Assembly (NCBI RefSeq): GCF_051401765.1
Contig: NW_027480422.1
Coordinates: 18,556,001 to 18,620,000, forward strand
Length of the DNA stretch: 64,000 bases
Direction: 5' to 3'
DNA from: Calliopsis andreniformis
Lineage: Eukaryota; Arthropoda; Insecta; Hymenoptera; Andrenidae
Shown here: in pieces, positions 12,934-24,249 of the stretch
Layout: the number at the start of each line of letters is the position of its first letter
Position numbering within the stretch: position 1 is the stretch's first letter
Position numbers and translations under genes: made by a program
Notes under the pieces: model-generated
Told to the model about the DNA's origin: nothing
The model's database searches: none
Seen by the model: only the letters and a program-made list of their open reading frames with translations

Positions 12934-13140
12934 GGTATATATTTTTAATTTTAATATTCTGGCGTTGATTTCTAAGGCCCAAACTCATCCATCTGGTGAA
13001 GCAACGCCCTAGAGTGAACCCTAGGTTGCCCGGAACGTAGAAATGACCATTAGATTGACACTCGATGCATCAGTTCCTGTCATACGTTCGCAAACCTGCC
13101 GTATTTATTTTTTATTTTAATCTGTGGCGTTGATTTCTAA
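12881..13140 (+). repeat. Divergent monomer variant confined to the inversion junction
   Basis: Two consecutive monomers (words at 12,881-12,940 and 13,048-13,105) replace the usual TTACTTTCACACTGG..TATACGATGG segment with TTAGATTGACACTCG, GCATCAGTTCCTGTCATACG and CGCAAACCTGC. I did not notice these words elsewhere in the window. They form a private subfamily that was tandemly duplicated after it arose. Confidence 0.82.
12934..13040 (+). repeat. Right arm of inverted repeat at the array switch
   Basis: This is the partner of 12,609-12,715. It carries AAACTCATCCATCTGG and GAGTGAACCCTAGG, the reverse complements of the variants in the left arm. Confidence 0.86.
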
Positions 13141-15493
13141 GGCCCTAACTATTCGATCTGGTGTAGCAACGCCCTAGAGTTAAGCCTAGGTTGCGCGGAA
13201 CGTAGAAATGACCATCACTTTCACACTGTTTGCAATTATTCCTGTTATACGATGGAAAAACTGTTGAATTTTTAATGTATTTTATGCGTCGGGCGTTGTT
13301 TTCTAAGGCCCTAACTATTCGATGTGGTGGAGCAACGCCCTAGTGTGAAGCCTAGGTTTCACGGAACATAGAAATGGCCATTACCTTCAAACAGGTTGCA
13401 ATTATTCCTGTTATACGATAGGAAAACTGTTGTATTTTTATTTTATTTTTAGCTTCTGGAGTTGACTTCTAAGGCCCTAGCTATTCGATCTGGTGGAGCA
13501 ACGACCTGGAGTGAAGCCTAGGTAGCCCGAAGCGTAGAAATGACCATTACTTTCACTCTGGTTGCAATTATTCATGCTATACGATGGAAAAACTGTTGTA
13601 TTTTTATTATATTTTATGCTTCTGGCGTTGCTTTCTAAGGCCCTAACTATTCGACCTGCTGGAGCAACGCCATATGCTGAAGCCTAGGCAGCACGGAACG
13701 TAGAAATGGCCATTGCTTTCACACAGGTTGCAATTATCCCTGTTATACGATGGTAAAACTGTTGTATTTTTATTTTGTATTTTATGCTTCTGGCGTTGAC
13801 TTCTAAGGTCTTAGCTATTCGATATCGCGGTGCAACGTCCAAGAGTAAAGCCTATGCTGCCCGGAACGTAGAAATGACCATTACTTTCACTCTGGTTGCA
13901 ATTATTCTTGTTATACGATGGAAGAACTGTAGTATTTTTATTCTATTTTATGCTTCTGGTGTTGACTTCTAAGGCCCTAACTATTCGATCTGGTGGACCA
14001 ACGCCCTAGAGTGAAGCCTAGGTTGCACGGAACGTAGAAATGGCAATTATTTTCGCACACGTGGCAATTATTTCTTTTATACGATGGAAAAACTGTTGTA
14101 CTTTTATTGTATTTTGTGAGTCTGGCGTTGCTTTCTAATACCCTAACTATTCGACCTGGTGGAGCAACGCCCTAGAGTGAAGCCTAGGTTGCACGGAACG
14201 TAGAAATGACCATCACTTTCACACTTGTTGCAATTATTCCTGTTATACGAAGGAAAAACTGTTGTACTTTTATTGTATTTTATGATTCTGACGTTGACTT
14301 CTAAGACCCTAGCTATTCGATCTGGTGGAGCGACGCCCTAGAGTGAAGCCTAGGTTGCCCGGAACTTAGAAATGACCGTTACTTTCACACTGTTTGCAAT
14401 AATTCATTTTATACGGTGGAAAAACTGTTTTATTTGAATTGTATTTTATGCTTCTGGCGTTGACTTCTAAGGCCGTAGCTATTCGATGTGGTGGAGCAAC
14501 GCGCTTGAGTGAAGCCTATTTTGCCCGGAACGTAGAAATGACCATTACTTTCACATTGGTTGCAATTATTCCTGTTATACAAGGGAAAAACTGTTGTATT
14601 TAAATAGTATTTTATGCCTCTGGCGTTGACTTCTAAGGCCCTAACTATTCGATCTGGTGGAGCAACGCCCTAGAGCGAAGCCTAGGATGCCCGGAACTTA
14701 AAAATCACCGTTACGTTCACACTGTTTGCAATTACTCATTTTATACGGTGGAAAAACTGTTTTATTTATATTGTATTTTATGCTTCTGGCGTTGACTTCT
14801 AAGGCCCTAGCTATTCGATCTGCTGGAGCAACGCCCTAGAGTGAAGCCTAGGTTGCCCGGAACTTAGAAATGACCGTTACTTTCACACTGTTTGCAATTA
14901 CTCATTTTATACGATGGAAAAACTGCTTTATTTATATTGTATTTTATGCATCTGGCGTTGACTTCTAAGGCCCTAGCTATTCGATCTGGTGGAGCAATGC
15001 GTCAGAGTTAAGTCTAGGTTGCCCGGAACGTAGAAATGACCATTAATTTCACACTGGTTGCAATTATTCCAGTTATACAATGAAAAAACGTCTATATTTA
15101 GTTTGTATTTTATGCTTCTGGCGTTGACTTCTAAGGTCCTAGCTATCCGATATCGTGGGGCAACGTCTAAGAGTGAAGCCTATGTTGCCCGGAACGTAGA
15201 AACGACCATTACCTTCACTCTCGTTGCAACTATTCCTGTTATACGATGGAAAAGCTGTTGTATTTTTATTGTATTTTATGCTTCGGTCGTTGACTTCTAA
15301 GGCCCTAGCTAGTCGATCTGGTGGAGCAACGACCTGGAGTGAAGCCTAGGTTGCCCGGAGCGTATAGATGACCATTACTTTCACTCGGGTTGCAATTATT
15401 CATGCTATACGAAGGAAAAACTGTTGTATTTTTATTATATTTTATGCTTCTGGCGTTGACTTCTAAGGTCCTAGCTATTCGAACACGTGGGGC
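13141..15493 (+). repeat. Satellite monomers at the left edge of the homogenised domain
   Basis: About 14 monomers, moderately diverged, with no gene. The piece near 14,025-14,215, with the unusual words GGCAATTATTTTCGCACAC and TTTCTAATACCCTAAC, has a close relative at 58,652-58,842 in the opposite flank of the array. Confidence 0.86.
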
Positions 15494-18400
15494 AACGCCC
15501 TAGTGTGAAGCCTAGGTTGCGCGGAACGTTGAAATGGCCATTACCTTCACACAGGTTGTAATTATTCCTGTTATACGATGGAAAAACTGTTGTATTTTTA
15601 TTGTATTTTATGCGTCTGACGTTGTTTTCTAAGGCCCTAACTATTCGACCTGGTGGAGCAACGCCCTAGACTGAAGCCTAGGCTGCACGGAACGTAGAAA
15701 TGGCCATTGCTTTCACACAGGTTGCAATTATCCCTGTTATACGATGGTAAAACTGTTGTATTTTTATTTTATATTTTATGCTTCTGGCGTTGACTTCTAA
15801 ATTCCCAGCTATTCGATATCGTGGGGAAATGTCCAAGAGTGAAGCCTATGTTGCCCGGAACGTAGAAATGACGATTACTTTCACTCTGGTTGCAATTATT
15901 CCTGTTATACGATGGAAAAACTGTAGTATTTTTATTTTATTTTATGCTTCTGGCGTTGACTTCTAAGGCCTCAGCTATTCGATCTGGTGGAGCAACGCCC
16001 TAGAGTAAGCCTAGGTTGCCCGGAACTTAGAAATGACCGTTACTTTCACACTGTTTGCAATTACTCATTTTATACGATGGAAAAACTGTTGTATTTTTAT
16101 TATATTTTATGATTCTGGCGTTGACTTCTAAGGTCCTAGCTATTCGATCACGTGGTGCAACGTCCAAGTGTGAAGCCTATGTTGCCCGGAACGTAGAAAT
16201 GACCATTACTTTCACTCTGGTTGCAATTATTCCTGTTATAGGATGGACAACCTGTTGTATTTTTATTATATTTTATGCTTCTGGCGTTGACTTCTAAGGT
16301 CCTAGCGATTCGATCACGTAGGGCAACATCCAAGTGTGAAGCCTATGTTGCCCGGAACGTAGAAATGGCCATTACTTTCACACTGGGTGCAATTATTCCT
16401 TTTATACGATGGAAAAACTGTTGTATTTTTATTATATTTTATGATTCTGGCGTTGACTTCTAAGGTCCTAGCTATTCGATCACGTGGTGCAACGTCCAAG
16501 TGTGAAGCCTATGTTGCCCGGAACGTAGAAATGTCCATTACTTTCACTCTGGTTACAATTATTCATTTTATACGATGGAAAAACTTTTTCATTTATAAGG
16601 TATTTTATGCTTCTGACGTTGACTTCTAAGGCCGTAACTATTCGATCGTGTAGAGCAACGCCCTAGAGTGAAGCCTAGGTTGACCGAAACGTAGAAATGA
16701 CCATTACCTTCAAACTGATTGCAATTATTCGTTTTATACGATGGAAAAGCTTTTGTATTTATATTGTATTTTATGCTCCTGGTGTTGACTTCTTAGGCCC
16801 TATCTATTCGATCTGCAAGAGCAACGAATCAGAGTTATATCTAGGATTCCCAGAACGTAGAAATGGCCGTCACTTTCACACTGGTTGCAATTATCCGTTT
16901 TATGCGATGGAAAAGCTGTTGTATTTATATTGTGTTTTATGCTTCTGGCGTTTACTTCTTAGGCCCTAACTATTCGATCTGGTGGATCAACGCCCTAGTG
17001 TGAAGCCTCGGTTGCCCGGAACGTAAAAATGACCATAACTTTCACACTGGTTGCAATTATCTGTTTCACACGATGGAAAAGCTGTTGTACTTATATCGTA
17101 TTTTATGCTTCTGGCGTTGTGATCTAAGGCCGTAACTATTCGATGTGGTGGAGCAACGCACCAGTGTGAGGCCTAGGTTGCCCCGAACGTAGAAATGACC
17201 ATTACTTTCACACTGGTTGCAATTATTCTTGTTATACGATGGAAAAGCTCTTGTACTTATATTGTATTTTATGCTTATGGCGTTGACTTCAAAGGCCGTA
17301 GCTATTCGATGTGGGGGAGCAACGCCCTAGAGTGAAGCCTAGGTTGACCGGAACGTAGAAATGGCCATCACTTTCACACTGGTTGCAATTATTCATGCTA
17401 TACGAAGGAAAAACTGTTGTATTTTTATCATATTTTATGCTTCTGGCGTTTACTTCTAAGGTCCTAGCTATTCGAACACGCGGGGCAACGTCCAAGTGTG
17501 AAGCCTATGTTGCCCGGAACGTAGAAATGACCATTACTTTCACTCTGGTTGCAATTATTCATGCTACACGATGGAAAAACTGTTGTATTTTTATTGTATT
17601 TTATGCGTCTCGCGTTGTTTTCTAAGGCCCTAGCTATTCCACCTGGTGGAGCAACGCCCTGGACTGAAGCCTAGCAGTACGGAACGTAGAAACGGCCATT
17701 GCTTTCTCACAGGTTGCAATTATTCCTGTTATACGATGGAAAAACTGTTGTATTTTTATTGTATTTTATGCGTCTGACGTTGTTTTCTAAGGCCCTAACT
17801 ATTCGACCTGGTGGAGCAACGCCCTAGACTGAAGCCTAGGCAGCACGGAACGTAGAAATGGCCATTGCTTTCTCACAGGTTGCAATTATCCCTGTTATAC
17901 GATGGTAATACTGTTGTATTTTTATTTTGTATTTTATGCTTCTGGCGATGACTTCTAAGGTCCTAGCTATTCGATATCGTGGGGCAACGTCCAAGTGTGA
18001 AGTCTATGTTGCCCGGAACGTAGAAATGACCATTACTTTCACTCTGGTTGCAATTATTCATGCTATACGATGGAAAAACTGTTGTCTTTTTATTGTATTT
18101 TATGCGTCTCGCGTTGTTTTCTAAGGCCCTAGCTATTCCACCTGGTGGAGCAACGCCCTAGACTGAAGCCTAGGCAGTACGGAACGTAGAAACGGCCATT
18201 GCTTTCTCACAGGTTGCAATTATTCCTGTTATACGATGGAAAAACTGTTGTATTTTTATTGTATTTTATGCGTCTGGCGTTGTTTTCTAAGGCCCTAACT
18301 ATTCGACCTGGTGGAGCAACGCCCTAGACTGAAGCCTAGGCAGCACGGAACGTAGAAATGGCCATTGCTTTCTCACAGGTTGCAATTATCCCTGTTATAC

Positions 18401-18506
18401 GATGGTAATACTGTTGTATTTTTATTTTGTATTTTATGCTTCTGGCGATGACTTCTAAGGTCCTAGCTATTCGATATCGTGGGGCAACGTCCAAGAGTGT
18501 GGCCTA
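15494..18506 (+). repeat. Segmental duplication B, copy 1 (offset 16,700 bp)
   Basis: Matches 32,194-35,206 at a constant offset of 16,700 bp over about 3.0 kb. The match includes rare monomers such as the one with TTCAAACTGATTGCAATT and CAACGAATCAGAGTTATATC. One stretch near 16,080-16,190 does not match (this copy ATTCGATCACGTGGTGC, the other ATTCGATATCGTGGGGC), which looks like a gene-conversion patch. The right end is sharp near 18,506, where this copy reads GGCCTAGGTTTCACGG and the other GGCCTATGTTGCCCGG. Confidence 0.88.
16407..17990 (+). repeat. Seventeen-monomer tandem duplication, copy 1
   Basis: Matches 19,233-20,817 at an offset of 2,826 bp (17 monomers). The offset becomes 2,827 after a 1-bp indel (CCTAGCAGTACGG here, CCTAGGCAGTACGG there). 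The left end starts within ATACGATGGAAAAACTG. The right end falls where this copy continues CCAAGTGTGAAGTC and the other CCAAGAGTGTGGCC. Confidence 0.87.
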
Positions 18507-19232
18507 GGTTTCACGGAACGTAGAAATGGCCATTACTTTCACTCTGGTTGCAATTATTCCTGTTCTACGATGGACAAACTGTAGTATTTTTATTTTATTT
18601 TATGCTTCTGGCGTTGACTTCTAAGGCCTCAGCTATTCGATCTGGTGGAGCAACGCCCTAGAGTGAGCCTAGGTTGCCCGGAACTTAGAAATGACCGTTA
18701 CTTTCACACTGTTTGCAATTACTCATTTTATACGATGGAAAAACTGTTTTATTTATATTGTATTTTATGCTTCTGGCGTTGACTTCTAAGGCCCTAGCTC
18801 GTCGATCTGGTGGAGCAACGACCTGGAGTGAAGCCTAGGTTGCCCGAAGCGTAGAAATGACCATTACTTTCACCCGGGTTGCAATTATTCATGCTATACG
18901 ATGGAAAAACTGTTGTATTTTTATTTCGTATTTTATGCTTCTGGCGTTGACTTCTAAGGTCCTAGCTATTCGATATCGTGGGGCAACGTCCAAGAGTGCG
19001 GCCTATGTTTCCCGGAACGTAGAAATGACCATTACTTTCACTCTGGTTGCAATTATTCCTGTTATACGATGGACAACCTGTAGTATTTTTATTTTATTTT
19101 ATGCTTCTGGCGTTGTCTTCTAAGGCCCTAACTATTCGATCTGGTGGAGCAACGACCTGGAGTGAAGCCTAGGTTGCCCGGAGCGTATAAATGACCATTA
19201 CTTTCACTCGGGTTGCAATTATTCATGCTATA

Positions 19233-20817
19233 CGATGGAAAAACTGTTGTATTTTTATTATATTTTATGATTCTGGCGTTGACTTCTAAGGTCCTAGCTA
19301 TTCGATCACGTGGTGCAACGTCAAAGTGTGAAGCCTATGTTGCCCGGAACGTAGAAATGTCCATTACTTTCACTCTGGTTACAATTATTCATTTTATACG
19401 ATGGAAAAACTTTTTCATTTATAAGGTATTTTATGCTTCTGACGTTGACTTCTAAGGCCGTAACTATTCGATCGGGTAGAGCAACGCCCTAGAGTGAAGC
19501 CTAGGTTGACCGAAACGTAGAAATGACCATTACCTTCAAACTGATTGCATTTATTCGTTTTATACGATGGAAAAGCTTTTGTATTTATATTGTATTTTAT
19601 GCTCCTGGTGTTGACTTCTTAGGCCCTATCTATTCGATCTGCTGGAGCAACGAATCAGAGTTATATCTAGGATTCCCAGAACGTAGAAATGGCCGTCACT
19701 TTCACACTGGTTGCAATTATCCGTTTTATGCGATGGAAAAGCTGTTGTATTTATATTGTGTTTTATGCTTCTGGCGTTTACTTCTTAGGCCCTAACTATT
19801 CGATCTGGTGGATCAACGCCCTAGTGTGAAGCCTCGGTTGCCCGGAACGTAAAAATGACCATAACTTTCACACTGGTTGCAATTATCTGCTTCACACGAT
19901 GGAAAAGCTGTTGTTCTTATATCGTATTTTATGCTTCTGGCGTTGTGATCTAAGGCCGTAACTATTCGATGTGGTGGAGCAACGCACTAGTGTGAGGCCT
20001 AGGTTGCCCCGAACGTAGAAATGACCATTACTTTCACACTGGTTGCAATTATTCTTGTTATACGATGGAAAAGCTCTTGTACTTATATTGTATTTTATGC
20101 TTCTGGCGTTGACTTCTAAGGCCGTAGCTATTCGATGTGGGGGAGCAACGCCCTAGAGTGAAGCCTAGCTTGACCGGAACGTAGAAATGGCCATCACTTT
20201 CACACTGGTTGCAATTATTCATGCTATACGAAGGAAAAACTGTTGTATTTTTATTATATTTTATGCTTCTGGCGTTGACTTCTAAGGTCCTAGCTATTCG
20301 AACACGTGGGGTAACGTCCAAGTGTGAAGCCTATGTTGCCCGGAACGTAGAAATGACCATTACTTTCACTCTGGTTGCAATTATTCATGCTATACGATGG
20401 AAAAACTGTTGTATTTTTATTGCATTTTATGCGTCTCGCGTTGTTTTCTAAGGCCCTAGCTATTCCACCTGGTGGAGCAACGCCCTAGACTGAAGCCTAG
20501 GCAGTACGGAACGTAGAAACGGCCATTGCTTTCTCACAGGTTGCAATTATTCCTGTTATACGATGGAAAAACTGTTGTATTTTTATTGTATTTTATGCGT
20601 CTGTCGTTGTTTTCTAAGGCCCTAACTATTCGACCTGGTGGAGCAACGCCCTAGACTGAAGCCTAGGCAGCACGGAACGTAGAAATGGCCATTGCTTTCT
20701 CACAGGTTGCAATTATCCCTGTTATACGATGGTAATACTGTTGTATTTTTATTTTGTATTTTATGCTTCTGGCGATGACTTCTAAGGTCCTAGCTAGTCG
20801 ATATCGTGGGGCAACGT
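19233..20817 (+). repeat. Seventeen-monomer tandem duplication, copy 2
   Basis: Partner of 16,407-17,990. The two copies are close to identical through several rare monomers, including the TTCATTTATAAGGTATTTT variant. The unit between the copies (17,991-19,232) differs, so this is not a clean tandem array. Confidence 0.87.
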
Positions 20818-21736
20818 CCAAGAGTGTGGCCTATGTTGCCCGGAACGTAGAAATGACCATTACTTTCACTCTGGTTGCAATTATTCCTGTTCTACGATGG
20901 ACAAACTGTAGTATTTTTATTTTATTTTATGCTTCTGGCGTTGACTTCTAAGGCCCTAACTATTCGATCTGGTGGACCAGCGCCCTAGAGTGAAGCCTAG
21001 GCTGCCCGGAACTTAGAAATGACCGTTACCTTCACACTGTTTGCAATTATTCATTTTTTACGATGGAAGAACTGTTTTATTTATATTGTATTTTATGCTT
21101 CTGGCGTTGACTTCTAAGGCCCTAGCTATTCCATCTGGTGGAGCAATGCCTCAGAGTTAAGTCTAGGTTGCCCGAAACGTAGAAATGACCATTACTTTCA
21201 CACTGGTTGAAATTGTTCCTGTTATACGATGGAGAAACTGTTGTATTTTTATTGTATTTTATGCGTCTGGCGTTGTTTTCTAAGGCCCTAACTATTCGAT
21301 GTGGTGGAGCAACGCCCTAGAGTGAAGCCTAGGTTTCACGGAACGTAGAAATGGCCATTACCTTCACACAGGTTGCAATTATTCCTGTTATACGGTGGAA
21401 AAACTGTTGTATTTTTATTTTATTTTAAGCTTCTGGCGTTGACTTCTAAGTCCCTAGCTTTTCGATCTGGTGGACCAACGCCGTAGAGCGAAGCCTAGGT
21501 TGCCCGTGACGTAGAAGTGAACAGTACTTTCACACTGGTTGCAAATTATTCCTGTTATACGATAGAAAAGCTGTTGTGTTTATATTGTATTTTATGCGTC
21601 TCGCGTTGTTTTCTAAGGCCCTAGCTATTCCACCTGGTGGAGCAACGCCCTAGACTGAAGCCTAGGCAGTACGGAACGTAGAAACGGCCATTGCTTTCTC
21701 ACAGGTTGCAATTATTCCTGTTATACGATGGTAATA

Positions 21737-21778
21737 CAGTTGTATTTTTATGTTGTATTTTTATTTTGTATTTTATGC
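21737..21778 (+). repeat. Thirteen-bp slippage expansion in the T-rich tract
   Basis: The usual tract holds two 13-base words, GTTGTATTTTTAT then TTTGTATTTTATG. Here it holds three, with GTTGTATTTTTAT doubled. The expanded monomer recurs near 22,580, 25,425, 28,775, 30,285, 60,888 and 62,398, so one slippage event was spread by later copying. It lengthens the affected higher-order unit: two neighbouring units are 846 bp apart instead of about 832. Confidence 0.87.
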
Positions 21779-23111
21779 TTCTGGCGATGACTTCTAAGGT
21801 CCTAGCTATTCGAACACGTGGGGCAACGTCCAAGTGTGAAGCCTATGTTGCCCGGAACGTAGAAATGACCATTACTTTCACTCTGGTTGCAATTATTCAT
21901 GCTATACGATGGAAAAACTGTTGTCTTTTTATTGTATTTTATGCGTCTCGCGTTGTTTTCTAAGGCCCTAGCTATTCCACCTGGTGGAGCAACGCCCTAG
22001 ACTGAAGCCTAGGCAGTACGGAACGTAGAGACGGCCATTGCTTTCTCACAGGTTGCAATTATTCCTGTTATACGATGGAAAAACTGTTGTATTTTTATTG
22101 TATTTTATGCGTCTGGCGTTGTTTTCTAAGGCCCTAACTATTCGATGTGGTGGAGCAACGCCCTAGAGTGAAGCCCAGGTTTCACGGAACGTAGAAATGG
22201 CCATTACCTTCACACAGGTTGCACTTATTCCTGTTATACGGTGGAAAAACTGTTGTATTTTTATTTTATTTTAAGCTTCTGGCGTTGACTTCTAAGTCCC
22301 TAGCTTTTCGATCTGGTGGACCAACGCCCTAGAGCGAAGCCTAGGTTGCCCGTGACGTAGAAATGAACAGTACTTTCACACTGGTTGCAAATTATTCCTG
22401 TTATACGATAGAAAAGCTGTTGTGTTTATATTGTATTTTATGCGTCTCGCGTTGTTTTCTAAGGCCCTAGCTATTCCACCTGGTGGAGCAACGCCCTAGA
22501 CTGAAGCCTAGGCAGTACGGAACGTAGAAACGGCCATTGCTTTCTCACAGGTTGCAATTATTCCTGTTATACGATGGTAATACAGTTGCATTTTTATGTT
22601 GTATTTTTATTTTGTATTTTATGCTTCTGGCGATGACTTCTAAGGTCCTAGCTATTCGAACACGTGGGGCAACGTCCAAGTGTGAAGCCTATGTTGCCCG
22701 GAACGTAGAAATGTCCATTACTTTCACTCTGGTTGCAATTATTCATGCTATACGATGGAAAAACTGTTGTCTTTTTATTGTATTTTATGCGTCTCGCGTT
22801 GTTTTCTAAGGCACTAGCTATTCCACCTGGTGGAGCAACGCCCTAGACTGAAGCCTAGGCAGTACGGAACGTAGAGACGGCCATTGCTTTCTCACAGGTT
22901 GCAATTATTCCTGTTATACGATGGAAAAACTGTTGTATTTTTATTGTATTTTATGCGTCTGGCGTTGTTTTCTAAGGCCCTAACTATTCGACCTGGTGGA
23001 GCAACGCCCTAGACTGAAGCCTAGGCAGCACGGAACGTAGAAATGGCCATTGCTTTCTCACAGGTTGCAATTATCCCTGTTATACGATGGTAATACTGTT
23101 GTATTTTTATT

Positions 23112-24030
23112 TTGTATTTGATGCTTCTGGCGATGACTTCTAAGGTCCTAGCTATTCGACATCGTGGGGCAACGTCCAAGAGTGTGGCCTATGTTGCCCG
23201 GAACGTAGAAATGTCCATTACTTTCACTCTGGTTGCAATTATTCCTGTTCTACGATGGACAAACTGTAGTATTTTTATTTTATTTTATGCTTCTGGCGTT
23301 GACTTCTAAGGCCCTATCTATTCGATCTGGTGGGCCAGCGCCCTAGAGTGAAGCCTAGGCTGCCCGGAACTTAGAAATGACCGTTACCTTCACACTGTTT
23401 GCAATTATTCATTTTTTACGATGGAAAAACTGTTTTATTTATATTGTATTTTATGCTTCTGGCGTTGACTTCTAATTCCCTAACTATTCCATCTGGTGGA
23501 GCAATGCCTCAGAGTTAAGTCTAGGTTGCCCGAAACGTAGAAATGACCATTACTTTCACACTGGTTGAAATTGTTCCTGTTATACGATGGAGAAACTGTT
23601 GTATATTTATTGTATTTTATGCGTCTGGCGTTGTTTTCTAAGGCCCTAACTATTCGATGTGGTGGAGCAACGCCCTAGAGTGAAGCCTAGGTTTCACGGA
23701 ACGTAGAAATGGCCATTACCTTCACACAGGTTGCAATTATTCCTGTTATACGGTGGAAAAACTGATGTATTTTTATTTTATTTTAAGCTTCTGGCGTTGA
23801 CTTCTAAGTCCCTAGCTTTTCGATCTGGTGGACCAAAGCCCTAGAGCGAAGCCTAGGTTGCCAGTGACGTAGAAATGAACAGTACTTTCACACTGGTTGC
23901 AAATTATTCCTGTTATACGATAGAAAAGCTGTTGTGTTTATATTGTATTTTATGCTTCTGGCGTTGACTTCTAAGGCCCTAGCTATTCGATCTGGTGCAG
24001 CAACGCCCTAGAGTGAAGCCTAGCTTGACC
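23112..24030 (+). repeat. 0.93-kb higher-order module, copy 1 of 4
   Basis: A module of about five and a half monomers running from ATGCTTCTGGCGATGACTTC to a monomer with GATCTGGTGCAGCAACGCC. It recurs at 30,972-31,900 (offset 7,860), 35,127-36,050 and 63,085-64,000. All copies share CGATAGAAAAGCTGTTGTG and TGCAAATTATTCC. This copy has private changes (CTTCTAATTCCCTAAC and GCCTAGCTTGACCGG). Confidence 0.84.
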
Positions 24031-24249
24031 GGAACGTAGAAATGGCCATCACTTTCACACTGGTTGCAATTATTCATGCTATACGAAGGAAAAACTGTTG
24101 TATTTTTATTATATTTTATGCTTCTGGCGTTGACTTCTAAGGTCCTAGCTATTCGAACACGTGGGGCAACGTCCAAGTGTGAAGCCTATGTTGCCCGGAA
24201 CGTAGAAATGACCATTACTTTCACTCTGGTTGCAATTATTCATGCTATA

